Positions 52,501 to 59,717 of a stretch of DNA of 64,000 nt are shown here, piece after piece (the first letter of the stretch is position 1; each line of letters opens with the position of its first letter). Source of the stretch: an uncultured Oscillospiraceae bacterium (GTDB taxonomy: Bacteria; Bacillota; Clostridia; Oscillospirales; Ruminococcaceae). The position numbers were made by a program, and so were the translations under genes. The notes under the pieces are model-generated. The model was not told the origin of the DNA, did no database searches, and was given only the letters and a program-made list of their open reading frames with translations. Location of the stretch: contig CAKSWY010000004.1 of assembly GCA_934513685.1 (NCBI GenBank), positions 45,860-109,859 of the forward strand. Reading direction: 5' to 3'.

Positions 52501-54011
52501 TCATCCGCCTGATGCGGGAGGTTTCGGGCAAAACGCCGTTGATTCTGAAGGTGGATGAGAGCGATGCACAGGGCCCCCTGCGCATTCGCGTGCGCTCGTT
52601 CATCGAGACGGTGAATATGCGCCGCCAGCGCGGCCAGAAGCTGACGGTGCGCCCGCTGCCTGACCCGTATCCGGTAAAATTCACCAAGGAGAGCCGCAAA
52701 GAAAAGACGGTGCTGATTCCCAACACCTCCCATGCGTTCTCCCGCCTGATGGCGGCGGCGTTCTCCGGGCAGGGCATTCACGCAGTGCCGCTGGAACTGG
52801 GCCGGGAGGAGGCCATCCGTCTGGGCAAGCAGTATGTTCACAACGACATCTGCTTCCCGGCGCAGATCGTCATCGGCGAGGCGCTGGCCGCCCTGCGCAG
52901 CGGCAAATACAACGACCAGGAAGTGGCCATTGGCATGGGCAAATACGTGGGCGACTGCCGCCTGACCCATTACAGCGCCCTGCTGCGCAAGGCCCTGGAC
53001 GATGCAGGCTACCCGAATGTGCCCATTCTGACCAACGACGACGTGGACTCCCACGATATGCACCCGGGCTTCAAGATGAACCTGCTCACCTCCATGCGCA
53101 TTGCCTTCTCGCTGCCGATGATCGACGTGCTGGAAGAGCTTCTGCGGAAGATTCGGCCTTACGAGCTGGAAAAGGGCGCGGCGGACCGTGCCTTTGAACA
53201 GGGCCTGGATGCGGTGATGGATGGGCTGGAGCACCATGGAATTGCCGGGGCACGCCGTGGGTTTGAGAAGGCCATTGACGCAATGTGCCGGGTGAAATAC
53301 GACCGCTCGAACCCGCGCCCCACGGTGCTGATCGTGGGCGAGTATCTTCTGAACTTCCATCCCGGTGCCAACCACGAGATTGAGCGCTATCTGGAAGCCA
53401 ACGGCTTCGAGATCATTGAGGCCCGCATGACCGATGTGATCCGCAAGACGTATTTTACGCTGGATACGCAGATTCGGGAGTATCACCTGAAAAAGCCCTT
53501 CCAGCAGAAGGCCTGGTATTTCACGGCGGATAACGTGTTCAATCTGGCCCACGATATGACCGATCAAATCGCCAAGTGGCACCCGTTGTATACGCCGGCT
53601 CCCCGCATTCAGGATCTGGTGCACGACAGTGACCCCGTCATTCAGCATACGTTTGACAGCGGCGAGGGCGTGCTGATTCCGGCGGAGATCCTGCACCATG
53701 CACAGCATGGCTGCCGGGCCTTTGTGATTTTGCAGCCGTTTGGCTGCCTGCCGAACCATGTGGTGGGCCGCGGTGTGGCCAAGCGCCTGAAGGAAATGCA
53801 CCCGGAGGTGCAGATTCTGCCGCTGGACTATGACCCCGATGTGAGCTTTGCCAACATCGAAAACCGGCTGCAGATGCTGATCATGAACGTGCGAATGGAT
53901 CAGAAAGAGCGGCGCCGTGCAAAAAACGAAACCAAGCGCCCCGATAAAGCACAAGCGAATGAAACGCAGAGCATGACCGGGCACCGCACGGCTGAAACCA
54001 AGGCAGGCTGA
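49539..54011 (+). CDS. Giant acyl-CoA dehydratase activase-like protein (two BcrAD/BadFG ATPase modules, DUF2229, HgdB-like region)
   Basis: A protein of 1490 residues. Module 1 (about 10-270) has GIDIGSTTTKIVAL, ELGGQDAKM and NGSCAGGTGAF. Module 2 (about 340-605) has GIDSGSTTTKFVLMDE, DIGGQDMKAIW and NEACSSGCGSFLEN. Each thus keeps the ASKHA ATP site and the Cys that in dimeric activators binds a bridging 4Fe-4S cluster, so one chain could mimic the dimer. Then come a Cys-containing linker (CPFCANHCKR), DUF2229 (about 700-900) and a region like 2-hydroxyglutaryl-CoA dehydratase subunits (about 1000-1400). The tail is basic. No partner dehydratase is nearby. Relatives are common in Clostridia but uncharacterised. 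AAGGA is seven bases before the ATG. Confidence 0.88.
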   Translation: MKQAELNNQVLTVGIDIGSTTTKIVALSADGGETLFSDYRRHGAAQAKSVALALKLLWSKFPETKIRLAITGSGGKGVAALLGVPYIQEVVANSIALRQQYAHVRTAIELGGQDAKMIFFKPNTGSGALEVADTRMNGSCAGGTGAFIDEVASILKVPIEEFDAMAAQGTCVYDISGRCGVYAKTDIQPLLNQGVAKENLALSAFHAIAKQTIGGLAQGLDIEKPVVFEGGPLTFNKTLVKVFAQRLNLTEEETLIPPQPELMIARGTALSLNSLFAGQSEPLAIGELAARLENAPAASGEAAVSAPPFFKDEAEKEAFLNRHRLPVLTPYQPKAGETVHAYLGIDSGSTTTKFVLMDEQENLLDAFYAPNQGSPLNVAQQALIALRDCYRAAGATLDILAAGTTGYGEVLFAKAFGAECHAVETVAHARAAEQYVPGATFLLDIGGQDMKAIWLDGGIITNIVVNEACSSGCGSFLENFASSLHIPTKEIAASAFSSQSPAALGSRCTVFMNSSIVTEQRNGKQPNDIMAGLCRSIIENVFTKVIRVSNLDSLGNKIVVQGGTFQNDAVLRAMEQYLGREVVRAPYPGIMGAIGVALLTKEQCAAGTKKTFIGLDALDTFSYTQSANSPCPFCANHCKRTIVTFSTGSSWVTNNRCERGEVLGDPKAAGVQEQVKEKLAQKQQTPNLFRLRQELLFKKYPIPGPTTARNVTIGLPRCLSFWDTMPFWSTFWRSLGFEVKLSALSNRALYESGLSAVTSDTVCFPAKLVHGHIRNLVKQGVDRIFMPSITTLKSENTASTSYSMCAVVKGYPFVVRNSDNPERRWGVPFDTPLFHWYTDADRDAQLTAYMHEQFGIAPEETHAAMLAADQAQNAFRTQLLKAGQDVMDRVRVEGRYAVVLASRPYHNDALVNHDLPELFASMGVPVLPADALPGTNRVDLSRSRLDIANNYHARVLSSAILAAQSENLEYVQLVSFGCGHDAYLSDEIIRLMREVSGKTPLILKVDESDAQGPLRIRVRSFIETVNMRRQRGQKLTVRPLPDPYPVKFTKESRKEKTVLIPNTSHAFSRLMAAAFSGQGIHAVPLELGREEAIRLGKQYVHNDICFPAQIVIGEALAALRSGKYNDQEVAIGMGKYVGDCRLTHYSALLRKALDDAGYPNVPILTNDDVDSHDMHPGFKMNLLTSMRIAFSLPMIDVLEELLRKIRPYELEKGAADRAFEQGLDAVMDGLEHHGIAGARRGFEKAIDAMCRVKYDRSNPRPTVLIVGEYLLNFHPGANHEIERYLEANGFEIIEARMTDVIRKTYFTLDTQIREYHLKKPFQQKAWYFTADNVFNLAHDMTDQIAKWHPLYTPAPRIQDLVHDSDPVIQHTFDSGEGVLIPAEILHHAQHGCRAFVILQPFGCLPNHVVGRGVAKRLKEMHPEVQILPLDYDPDVSFANIENRLQMLIMNVRMDQKERRRAKNETKRPDKAQANETQSMTGHRTAETKAG

Positions 54012-54039
54012 GACCTTTTTTAATCGCTGAATTTTAATA

Positions 54040-54100
54040 ACGCACATCGCCGCTGGGCAATTTACCCAAAACTGTCTCAGCGGCGATGTGCGTTTTGCTG
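54040..54100 (+). terminator. Terminator of the giant activase gene
   Basis: A 17-bp perfect stem (54040-54056 with 54079-54095), followed by TTGCTG. The T run is short, but the stem is strong. Confidence 0.85.
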
Positions 54101-54128
54101 TTTGAGAACTGCCATCAAAAGGAAAATT

Positions 54129-54200
54129 TGCGACAAATTCGCATATTGACACATACGGGAGGGGTATGGTATAGTGATTTGCGAATGAAATGCAAATTGG
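54129..54200 (+). promoter_or_regulatory. Promoter of the zinc operon with flanking palindromes (probable Fur/Zur operators)
   Basis: TTGACA (54146-54151), 18-base spacer, TATAGT (54170-54175). Upstream is TGCGA-CAAAT-TCGCA (about 54129-54143); overlapping the start site is ATTTGC-N9-GCAAAT (about 54178-54198). The two AT-rich palindromes bracket the promoter, fitting autorepression by the Fur-family protein encoded next. Confidence 0.7.
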
Positions 54201-54212
54201 AGGCGCGGGAGG

Positions 54213-54608
54213 TTGCAGAATTACAGTACGCGGCAGCGGAAAGTTTTGCTGGATTATTTGAGCCATCACCCGGACGAATTGCTGTCTGCCCGGCAGATTG
54301 CGGACGCGCTGGCGGATGAAATGATCAGCCTGAGCGCGGTTTATCGAAACCTTGCCCAGCTGGAAAAGGAAGAAAAGGTGCGCCGCAGCAGCAAGAGCGG
54401 CACGCGTGAGGTGTATTATCAGTACCTGGATGCTGAAAGCTGCAAAGGCGCGCTGCACATGAGCTGCATCAAGTGCGGCCGAACCTTTCACATGACAAGG
54501 GACCATGCCGCGCTGTTTGCAAAGCATCTGGCGCAGAGTGAGCAGTTTGTGCTGGATACAGCCGATACGATCCTCTATGGAACCTGCTCGAACTGCAGGA
54601 AAATCTGA
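54213..54608 (+). CDS. Fur family metalloregulator, probably Zur
   Basis: A protein of 131 residues. The N-terminal winged helix (STRQRKVLLDYLSHHPDELL, then ISLSAVYRNLAQLEKEEKVR) is followed by the dimer domain with the structural zinc Cys pairs (SCIKCGRTFHM and CSNCRKI). The start is TTG at 54213 with GGAGG nine bases upstream. It leads the znu operon, so zinc sensing is the most likely role; Mn or peroxide sensing cannot be ruled out. Confidence 0.88.
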   Translation: MQNYSTRQRKVLLDYLSHHPDELLSARQIADALADEMISLSAVYRNLAQLEKEEKVRRSSKSGTREVYYQYLDAESCKGALHMSCIKCGRTFHMTRDHAALFAKHLAQSEQFVLDTADTILYGTCSNCRKI

Positions 54609-54630
54609 GGATCAGAAAGGAGGACAGACT

Positions 54631-54927
54631 ATGGCGAAGAAATGTCGCTGGATGGCGGGCGTGCTGGCTGCAGTGCTGGCCTTTGTCATGCTGTTCTCGG
54701 TTGCCTACATCGCAGAGGAAGCGGACCACGACTGCGCCGGCGTGAACTGTGCCGTCTGCCACCAGATCAATGCCTGCGAAAATCTGCTCAAGAGCCTTGG
54801 GCTTGCAGGCTTTGGCATCGTGGCCGCCGCGGCGGGCGCTTATACGCTGTGCCGGGTCATTTCCGCCTGCACGGAACTTATCCGTGCCTTTACGCTGGTA
54901 TCCCTCAAAGTCAAACTTTCAAATTAA
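54631..54927 (+). CDS. Small membrane protein with a Cys/His metal-binding-like loop
   Basis: A protein of 98 residues. Two membrane helices (about 7-26 and 55-75) flank the segment HDCAGVNCAVCHQINAC, which has one Asp, two His and four Cys and looks able to bind metal outside the membrane. Such short proteins accompany zinc uptake or Fur-family genes in Clostridia but have no assigned function. AAAGGAGG is directly upstream. It lies between the regulator and znuA, before an attenuator-like hairpin. Confidence 0.75.
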   Translation: MAKKCRWMAGVLAAVLAFVMLFSVAYIAEEADHDCAGVNCAVCHQINACENLLKSLGLAGFGIVAAAAGAYTLCRVISACTELIRAFTLVSLKVKLSN

Positions 54928-54942
54928 AGGATAAGAATGGTT

Positions 54943-55008
54943 ACAAGGGCGCAGTCTGTCTGGTTTCAGGCAGGCTTTTGCGGCTTTGCCGCGGCCCTTG
55001 TATTTTTT
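54943..55008 (+). terminator. Hairpin between the small membrane protein and znuA
   Basis: Outer stem ACAAGGGC / GCCCTTGT (54943-54950 with 54994-55001) with further internal pairing, followed by ATTTTTTG. Probably a partial terminator that sets regulator versus transporter levels. Confidence 0.75.
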
Positions 55009-55055
55009 GCGCCCATTTTTACGTTCTTATACGAAATTTGGAGGTTTGTTTTCCT

Positions 55056-56033
55056 ATGAAACGAGTGATTTCCCTACTTTTGGTGCTGACGCTGACGGCC
55101 GGCGTTCTGGCAGGCTGCGGCAGGCAGAATGCGCCGACCGCTTCGGACGACACAAAACTGAGCATTGTCACCACGATTTTCCCCGAGTACGATTGGGTAC
55201 GGGAAATCGTGGGGGAGAAGGCCGATCACGCCGAGATCACCATGCTGCTGGACAGCGGCGTTGACCTGCACAGCTACCAGCCAACCGCAGCGGATATGAT
55301 AAAAATTTCGGACTGCGACCTGTTCATTTACGTCGGCGGTGAGTCTGACCGGTGGGTTGCGGACGCCTTGCAGGAAGCCGTCAACAAGGATATGGTCGTC
55401 CTCAATTTGCTGGACGTCCTTGGCGACCGCGTCGAGGAAGAGAAAATTGTGGAAGGCATGGAGGCCGACGAGGAGAAAGGCGAAGAGGACGGCCCGGAAT
55501 ACGACGAGCACGTTTGGCTCTCGCTGAAAAATGCCGAGGTGCTCTGCGGCGCGATTTCCGCCGCGCTGCAACAGATCGACCCGGCCAACAAGGACATCTA
55601 TGCCGCCAATGCGGCCGCTTATACGCAAAAGCTGGCCGCCCTTGACGCCAAGTATCAGGCCGCCGTGGACACGGCCGCCCGCAAAACCATTTTGTTTGGT
55701 GACCGCTTCCCGTTCCGCTATCTGGCGGACGATTACGGCCTGAGCTACTATGCGGCCTTTGTCGGCTGCTCGGCCGAAACCGAAGCCAGCTTTGAGACCG
55801 TTTCCTTCCTTGCCCGCAAGGTGGACGAATTGAATCTGCCCTGCGTGCTGACCATCGAGGGCGCCCAGCACAAGATTGCGGAAACCATTGTGCAGAACAC
55901 CGCTGAAAAGAACCAAAGGGTGCTGGTGATGGATTCCATGCAGGCCACAACCGCCCAGGATGCGGCGAATGGTACCACCTATCTTTCGGTCATGGAGCAG
56001 AATCTCTCCGTGCTGAACGAAGCCTTGAGCTAA
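55056..56033 (+). CDS. znuA: Metal ABC transporter substrate-binding lipoprotein (ZnuA-like)
   Basis: A protein of 325 residues with lipobox VLAGC (Cys about residue 22). Cluster A-I fold with ligands at SGVDLHSYQP and YDEHVWLSL. An acidic loop (MEADEEKGEEDGPEYD) takes the place of the usual His-rich loop. The third canonical His is absent: GDRFPFRYLADDYG stands where His-containing HxxFxY is typical. Later blocks GCSAETEASFETV and TIEGAQ match a clostridial subgroup. Zinc is the likely cargo, but manganese is possible. GGAGG is upstream. Confidence 0.9.
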   Translation: MKRVISLLLVLTLTAGVLAGCGRQNAPTASDDTKLSIVTTIFPEYDWVREIVGEKADHAEITMLLDSGVDLHSYQPTAADMIKISDCDLFIYVGGESDRWVADALQEAVNKDMVVLNLLDVLGDRVEEEKIVEGMEADEEKGEEDGPEYDEHVWLSLKNAEVLCGAISAALQQIDPANKDIYAANAAAYTQKLAALDAKYQAAVDTAARKTILFGDRFPFRYLADDYGLSYYAAFVGCSAETEASFETVSFLARKVDELNLPCVLTIEGAQHKIAETIVQNTAEKNQRVLVMDSMQATTAQDAANGTTYLSVMEQNLSVLNEALS

Positions 56034-56045
56034 GGAGGTGGCAGC

Positions 56046-56762
56046 ATGGCGCAGCTTGCGTGTGAAAATCTGTGGGTTGGCTACGATGGAACGGCCGTTC
56101 TGCAGAACCTGAACTTCGAGGTGTATACGGGCGATTACCTCTGCGTTGTGGGGGAAAACGGCTCCGGTAAGAGCACCCTTATGAAAACCATTCTCGGCCT
56201 GCAGCCGCCCGTCCGCGGCAGAATTTTGACGGGCGACGGGCTGAAGAAAAACGAGATCGGTTATCTGCCGCAGCAAACCGTTGTGCAGAAGGATTTCCCG
56301 GCCTCGGTGTGGGAAATCGTGCTCTCCGGTTGTCAGGGGCGCTGCGGCCTCCGCCCCTTTTACAACAAGGCGGAAAAACAGCTTGCGGCACAGGCGATGG
56401 AGCGGATGCAGATCACACCGCTTGCGGGGCGCTGCTACCGGGAGCTGTCCGGCGGGCAGCAGCAGCGGGTGCTGCTGGCCCGTGCGCTGTGCGCCACCCG
56501 AAAAATGTTATTGCTGGATGAGCCGGTTTCCGGCCTGGACCCGAAAGCAACGGCGGAAATGTACCGCCTGATTGAGGAACTGAACCGACGGGACAGCATC
56601 ACCGTGGTGATGATCTCGCACGATGTTGCCGCGGCGGTGAATTACGCCAGCCACATTCTGCACATCGGCGATACGGTTTTCTTTGGAACAAAAACGGATT
56701 ATCTCCAAAGCAGGCAGGGGCGGCTGTTCGCCTCTGAGAAAGGCGGTGACGGCAATGTTTGA
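56046..56762 (+). CDS. znuC: Metal ABC transporter ATP-binding protein (ZnuC-like)
   Basis: A protein of 238 residues. Walker A GENGSGKSTL, Q-loop LPQQ, signature ELSGGQQQRVLLARAL, Walker B MLLLDEPVSGLD and the switch His (MISHDVA) are all intact. AAGGAGG lies six bases before the start. It overlaps znuB by eight bases, giving coupled translation. Confidence 0.94.
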   Translation: MAQLACENLWVGYDGTAVLQNLNFEVYTGDYLCVVGENGSGKSTLMKTILGLQPPVRGRILTGDGLKKNEIGYLPQQTVVQKDFPASVWEIVLSGCQGRCGLRPFYNKAEKQLAAQAMERMQITPLAGRCYRELSGGQQQRVLLARALCATRKMLLLDEPVSGLDPKATAEMYRLIEELNRRDSITVVMISHDVAAAVNYASHILHIGDTVFFGTKTDYLQSRQGRLFASEKGGDGNV

Positions 56763-57600
56763 AAAGCTGGCCCTCTATTGGGCGTATCCCTTTGTGCGCT
56801 ATGCGCTGGCGGTTGGTGTGCTGATCGCGCTCTGCTCCTCCCTGCTGGGGGTGACGCTGGTTTTGAAGCGGTTCTCGTTCATCGGCGACGGGCTTTCCCA
56901 TGTGGCGTTCGGCGCGATGGCGGTGGCCGCGGTGCTGGGCCTTACGGACGATATGCCGCTGACCCTGGGCATTACCATCGTAAGCGCCATTCTGCTGCTT
57001 CGCACCGGGCAGAACACGAAAATCAAGGGCGACGCGGCCATTGCCATGATTTCGGTCGGCTCGCTGGCCATCGGTTATCTGCTGATGAATCTGTTCTCCA
57101 CATCCTCCAACCTGTCCGGTGATGTGTGCAGCACGCTGTTTGGTTCCACGTCCATTCTGACGCTGACTCGAACGGAAGTGCGGCTGTGTGTGGTGCTGTC
57201 GGTCATTGTGGCAGCGATTTTCATTCTGTTCTACAACAAGATCTTTGCCGTGACCTTCGACGAGAGCTTTGCCAAAGCTGTGGGCACAAAAGCGGATCGG
57301 TACAACCTTCTGATTGCGGTGACCACTGCCGTTGTGATCGTGCTGGCGATGAATCTGGTGGGGTCTCTGCTGATTTCCGCCCTTATCATTTTTCCGGCAC
57401 TGTCGGCGATGCGCGTGTATCAAAATTTTCGCGCCGTGACGATTTGTTCGGCGGTGCTGTCTGTGTGCTGCGCCGCACTGGGCATTCTGATTTCCATTCT
57501 GGCGGGCACGCCGGTTGGTTCGACCATTGTTGCCGTTGATCTTGCAGCGTTTTTTGTGTTTTCGCTGCTGGGCTGTATTAAAGGAGGAATGGGCGAATGA
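56755..57600 (+). CDS. znuB: Metal ABC transporter permease (ZnuB-like)
   Basis: ABC-3 family permease, 281 residues, about eight helices. Family blocks: LVLKRFSFIGDGLSHVAFG near the start and NLVGSLLISALIIFPALSA. The ATG at 56755 lies inside the end of znuC; an earlier frame start is not needed. Its TGA overlaps the ATG of the next lipoprotein gene (ATGA). Confidence 0.93.
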   Translation: MFEKLALYWAYPFVRYALAVGVLIALCSSLLGVTLVLKRFSFIGDGLSHVAFGAMAVAAVLGLTDDMPLTLGITIVSAILLLRTGQNTKIKGDAAIAMISVGSLAIGYLLMNLFSTSSNLSGDVCSTLFGSTSILTLTRTEVRLCVVLSVIVAAIFILFYNKIFAVTFDESFAKAVGTKADRYNLLIAVTTAVVIVLAMNLVGSLLISALIIFPALSAMRVYQNFRAVTICSAVLSVCCAALGILISILAGTPVGSTIVAVDLAAFFVFSLLGCIKGGMGE

Positions 57601-58151
57601 AGCGTTGGATTGGTTCGTTGTTGTTGGTTCTGCTGTTAATGGCACTCTGCGCCTGCGGAAAGCAGGGGGATGCGAGTTCGGCCGTGACCGCGCCTGTACA
57701 GGAGGTGCTTCCGGCCCAGACGTTTCAGCCTGCCCCAACGCCGGCACCGGCGCAGAGCCAAGCGGCCTCTGCGGATGAGACAGAGGCTTCCGGGGTGGAT
57801 GTGGACCTGACGGTGCTCAGCAGCACAATGGTGTACTCCGAGGTCTACAACATGATGATGGCGCCGGAGGAGTATGTGGGGAAAAGCGTCCGGATGCGAG
57901 GGCAGTTTGATATCTATCAAGCGGGGGATGGAAACGGAAATCCGCTTCCCGATCAGGTTTATCTGGCCTGTGTCATCGCCGATGCCACCGCCTGCTGTTC
58001 GCAGGGAATCGAGTTCGTTCTGGCGGACCTGAACGCATCGCCGGAGAATTACCCCGAACTGGGGGCGGAGATCACGGTGGTCGGTACGTTCCAGAGCTAC
58101 GAAGAAAAAGGGGATACCTACTATCACCTGGCCGACGCAGAACTGGAATGA
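57597..58151 (+). CDS. Lipoprotein of the znu operon, OB-fold-like
   Basis: A protein of 184 residues. Signal with lipobox MALCACG, an Ala/Pro/Gln-rich spacer to about residue 60, then a compact beta domain with MMAPEEYVGKSVRMRGQFDI, a double Cys in DATACCSQGIEFVL and GAEITVVGTFQSYEEKGDTY. The strand pattern resembles OB-folds and the CC-containing part of TIGR03943-type proteins found near zinc transporters; this is an inference from pattern. ATGA overlap with znuB indicates co-translation. Its role could be metal hand-over or sensing outside the membrane. Confidence 0.75.
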   Translation: MKRWIGSLLLVLLLMALCACGKQGDASSAVTAPVQEVLPAQTFQPAPTPAPAQSQAASADETEASGVDVDLTVLSSTMVYSEVYNMMMAPEEYVGKSVRMRGQFDIYQAGDGNGNPLPDQVYLACVIADATACCSQGIEFVLADLNASPENYPELGAEITVVGTFQSYEEKGDTYYHLADAELE

Positions 58152-58182
58152 GGCCTGAAAGCCGGGACAAGGAGAAACAAAA

Positions 58183-58218
58183 AGAGCGCTGGAAACGTCT
58201 GTTCCAGCGCTCTTTTTG
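58183..58218. terminator. Shared terminator of the znu operon and tRNA-Leu(UAG)
   Basis: A 12-bp perfect stem (58183-58194 with 58202-58213), T run on the plus side and A run on the left for the minus-strand tRNA. Confidence 0.92.
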
Positions 58219-58221
58219 CTG

Positions 58222-58305
58222 TGGTGCGGGCAGTGGGATTTGAACCCACACGCCGATGGCACAGGACCCTAAAACCTGCACGTCTGCCAATTCCGCCATG
58301 CCCGC
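58222..58305 (-). tRNA. tRNA-Leu(UAG)
   Basis: An 84-base class II tRNA with CCA encoded. Acceptor GCGGGCA / TGCCCGC; D-arm GGCGGAATTGGCAGACG; anticodon loop TTTAGGG (anticodon TAG); variable arm; T-loop GTTCAAATC. The stem pair next to the loop is T-T. Confidence 0.95.
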
Positions 58306-58347
58306 AGAGAATGGTTGGAAGGATGTAAACTTCCAACGTTGATTTAT

Positions 58348-58377
58348 ATTATAACATACCCAAAAGTCATTTGTCAC
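58348..58377 (-). promoter_or_regulatory. Promoter of tRNA-Leu(UAG)
   Basis: Minus strand GTGACA (58372-58377), 18-base spacer, TATAAT (58348-58353). Confidence 0.78.
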
Positions 58378-58444
58378 CCCCTTTCTTTTGGGCAGGCAGT
58401 TGTCCGCTGCGGAATGAGAAAAGCTGCCGACAAAGAGAAAAGCA

Positions 58445-58473
58445 TCGACAGCGAAGCGGAAGCGTGGTACAGT
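58445..58473 (+). promoter_or_regulatory. Promoter of the MBL-fold gene
   Basis: TCGACA (58445-58450), 17-base spacer, TACAGT (58468-58473), about 37 bases before the start codon. Confidence 0.6.
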
Positions 58474-58509
58474 AAAATCAACGAAAAGTACCGCTGAAAA
58501 GGAGAAACT

Positions 58510-59337
58510 ATGAAAATCATTGCCCTGACCGAAAATACCGCCTGCCGCCCGGAATTGGAGACCGAGCACGGTTTAAGCCTGTACATTGAGGCCTGCGGCC
58601 GCAAAATCCTGTTTGATATGGGGCAGAGCGGGGTGTTCCTGCGCAACGCCGAAAAATTGGGGGTGGATTTGTCCCAGGTGGATCTAGCGATCCTTTCCCA
58701 TGGGCACTATGATCATGGCCGCGGCCTGCCGGAGTTTCTGAACCTCAACCACACGGCCCCGGTGTATCTGCACAAGCAGGCGGGCGAAGGGCATTACAGT
58801 GTGCGCCCCGGCGGGCAAACGGCGGACATCGGCATTGACCCGGCGCTGCTGAGGCACCCGCAGGTGCGGCTGACCGAGGGCGTGCAGACGCTGTTTGAGG
58901 GAGCCGTGCTGTTCTCGGATGTGCCCGGCAACGATCTGCATTCGCCCGCCAACGACACGCTGCTGATGGAACACAGCGGCGGGCCGGTGCACGACACCTT
59001 TGCGCACGAGCAAAATCTGATCCTCACCGAGGGGGAAACGCGCCTGCTGGTGGCGGGCTGTGCCCATCGGGGCATCGTCAACATTGTGGAGCAGGCGGCC
59101 GCTCTGGCGGGAAAGCCCATGAATGTGGTCATTGGGGGCTTTCATCTGTCCGTTCCCAGCACGGGGGCCAGTGTGCCCACGCCGCTGGTGGAGGCGGTTG
59201 CTCAGCGGCTGCTGGCCCAGCCGGGAACCCGGTATTACACCTGCCACTGCACCGGCCAGGCGGCGTACCAGACGCTTCAGCGCTGCATGGGGGAACGGGT
59301 GGCGTATCTGGCGGCCGGCGGGCAGCTGGAAGTATAA
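58510..59337 (+). CDS. MBL-fold metallo-hydrolase
   Basis: A protein of 275 residues. The metal motif is LSHGHYDHGRGLPEF (HxHxDH), with later ligands in VAGCAHRGIVN and VIGGFHL and a C-terminal YTCHCTG. The order resembles the family of 7,8-dihydropterin-6-methyl-4-(beta-D-ribofuranosyl)-aminobenzene-5'-phosphate synthase and related beta-lactamase-fold hydrolases. AAGGAGA is upstream. It stands alone; the substrate is unknown. Confidence 0.88.
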   Translation: MKIIALTENTACRPELETEHGLSLYIEACGRKILFDMGQSGVFLRNAEKLGVDLSQVDLAILSHGHYDHGRGLPEFLNLNHTAPVYLHKQAGEGHYSVRPGGQTADIGIDPALLRHPQVRLTEGVQTLFEGAVLFSDVPGNDLHSPANDTLLMEHSGGPVHDTFAHEQNLILTEGETRLLVAGCAHRGIVNIVEQAAALAGKPMNVVIGGFHLSVPSTGASVPTPLVEAVAQRLLAQPGTRYYTCHCTGQAAYQTLQRCMGERVAYLAAGGQLEV

Positions 59338-59345
59338 GCGAGGCC

Positions 59346-59717
59346 TCACCAGAATTCCCACCCGAACAGCCGGTTGAGAAACGCCAGCTGGAGCCGTGCT
59401 TTGGCCAGCCCCTGCTGCAGTTCGGCCGCGGTCTCTTCGCGGGCGAGTGCCTCCAGCCCGGCCAGCTCCGCCGAGGCCTGGGTGAGAAAATCCCGGCGGA
59501 TGAGCAGGCGAAGAAGGGCGTCTTTCTGCGCGAGCAGGCGCTGTGCGGACTGAACTTTTTCGGCGGCAGCCGGATAGTCGGCAGAAATGCAGGCGGACTG
59601 CGCCTCATACAGGCAGCGGTCGGCGTCTTTCAGCACGTGGCTGACCCGGAGACAGCCCCAGAGGGTGAAGCCCAGCAGGGCCGCTAGCAAAACCAGAGAG
59701 ATCCATACCCGTTTCAT
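59346..59717 (-). CDS. DUF4363 family protein
   Basis: A protein of 123 residues: one N-terminal membrane helix (about 4-22) and a long helical soluble part (ADRCLYEAQSACISADYPAA and LQLAFLNRLFGWEFW at the end). This matches DUF4363, found in spore-formers. Its start overlaps the stop of the upstream DUF421 gene (ATGA), so the two are coupled. The function is unknown; the pairing and the adjacent gerK genes suggest a spore envelope role. Confidence 0.8.
   Translation of the reverse strand: MKRVWISLVLLAALLGFTLWGCLRVSHVLKDADRCLYEAQSACISADYPAAAEKVQSAQRLLAQKDALLRLLIRRDFLTQASAELAGLEALAREETAAELQQGLAKARLQLAFLNRLFGWEFW

Noticed and set aside
51990..54527. 845-codon minus-strand frame across the giant activase and the Fur-family gene
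   Set aside because: It is antisense to well-supported genes, has no ribosome-binding site and no recognisable motif, and spans a terminator and a promoter.
58410..58497. A 27-codon frame (MRKAADKEKS...) before the MBL-fold gene
   Set aside because: No ribosome-binding site; the segment contains a plausible promoter (58445-58473) for the next gene.
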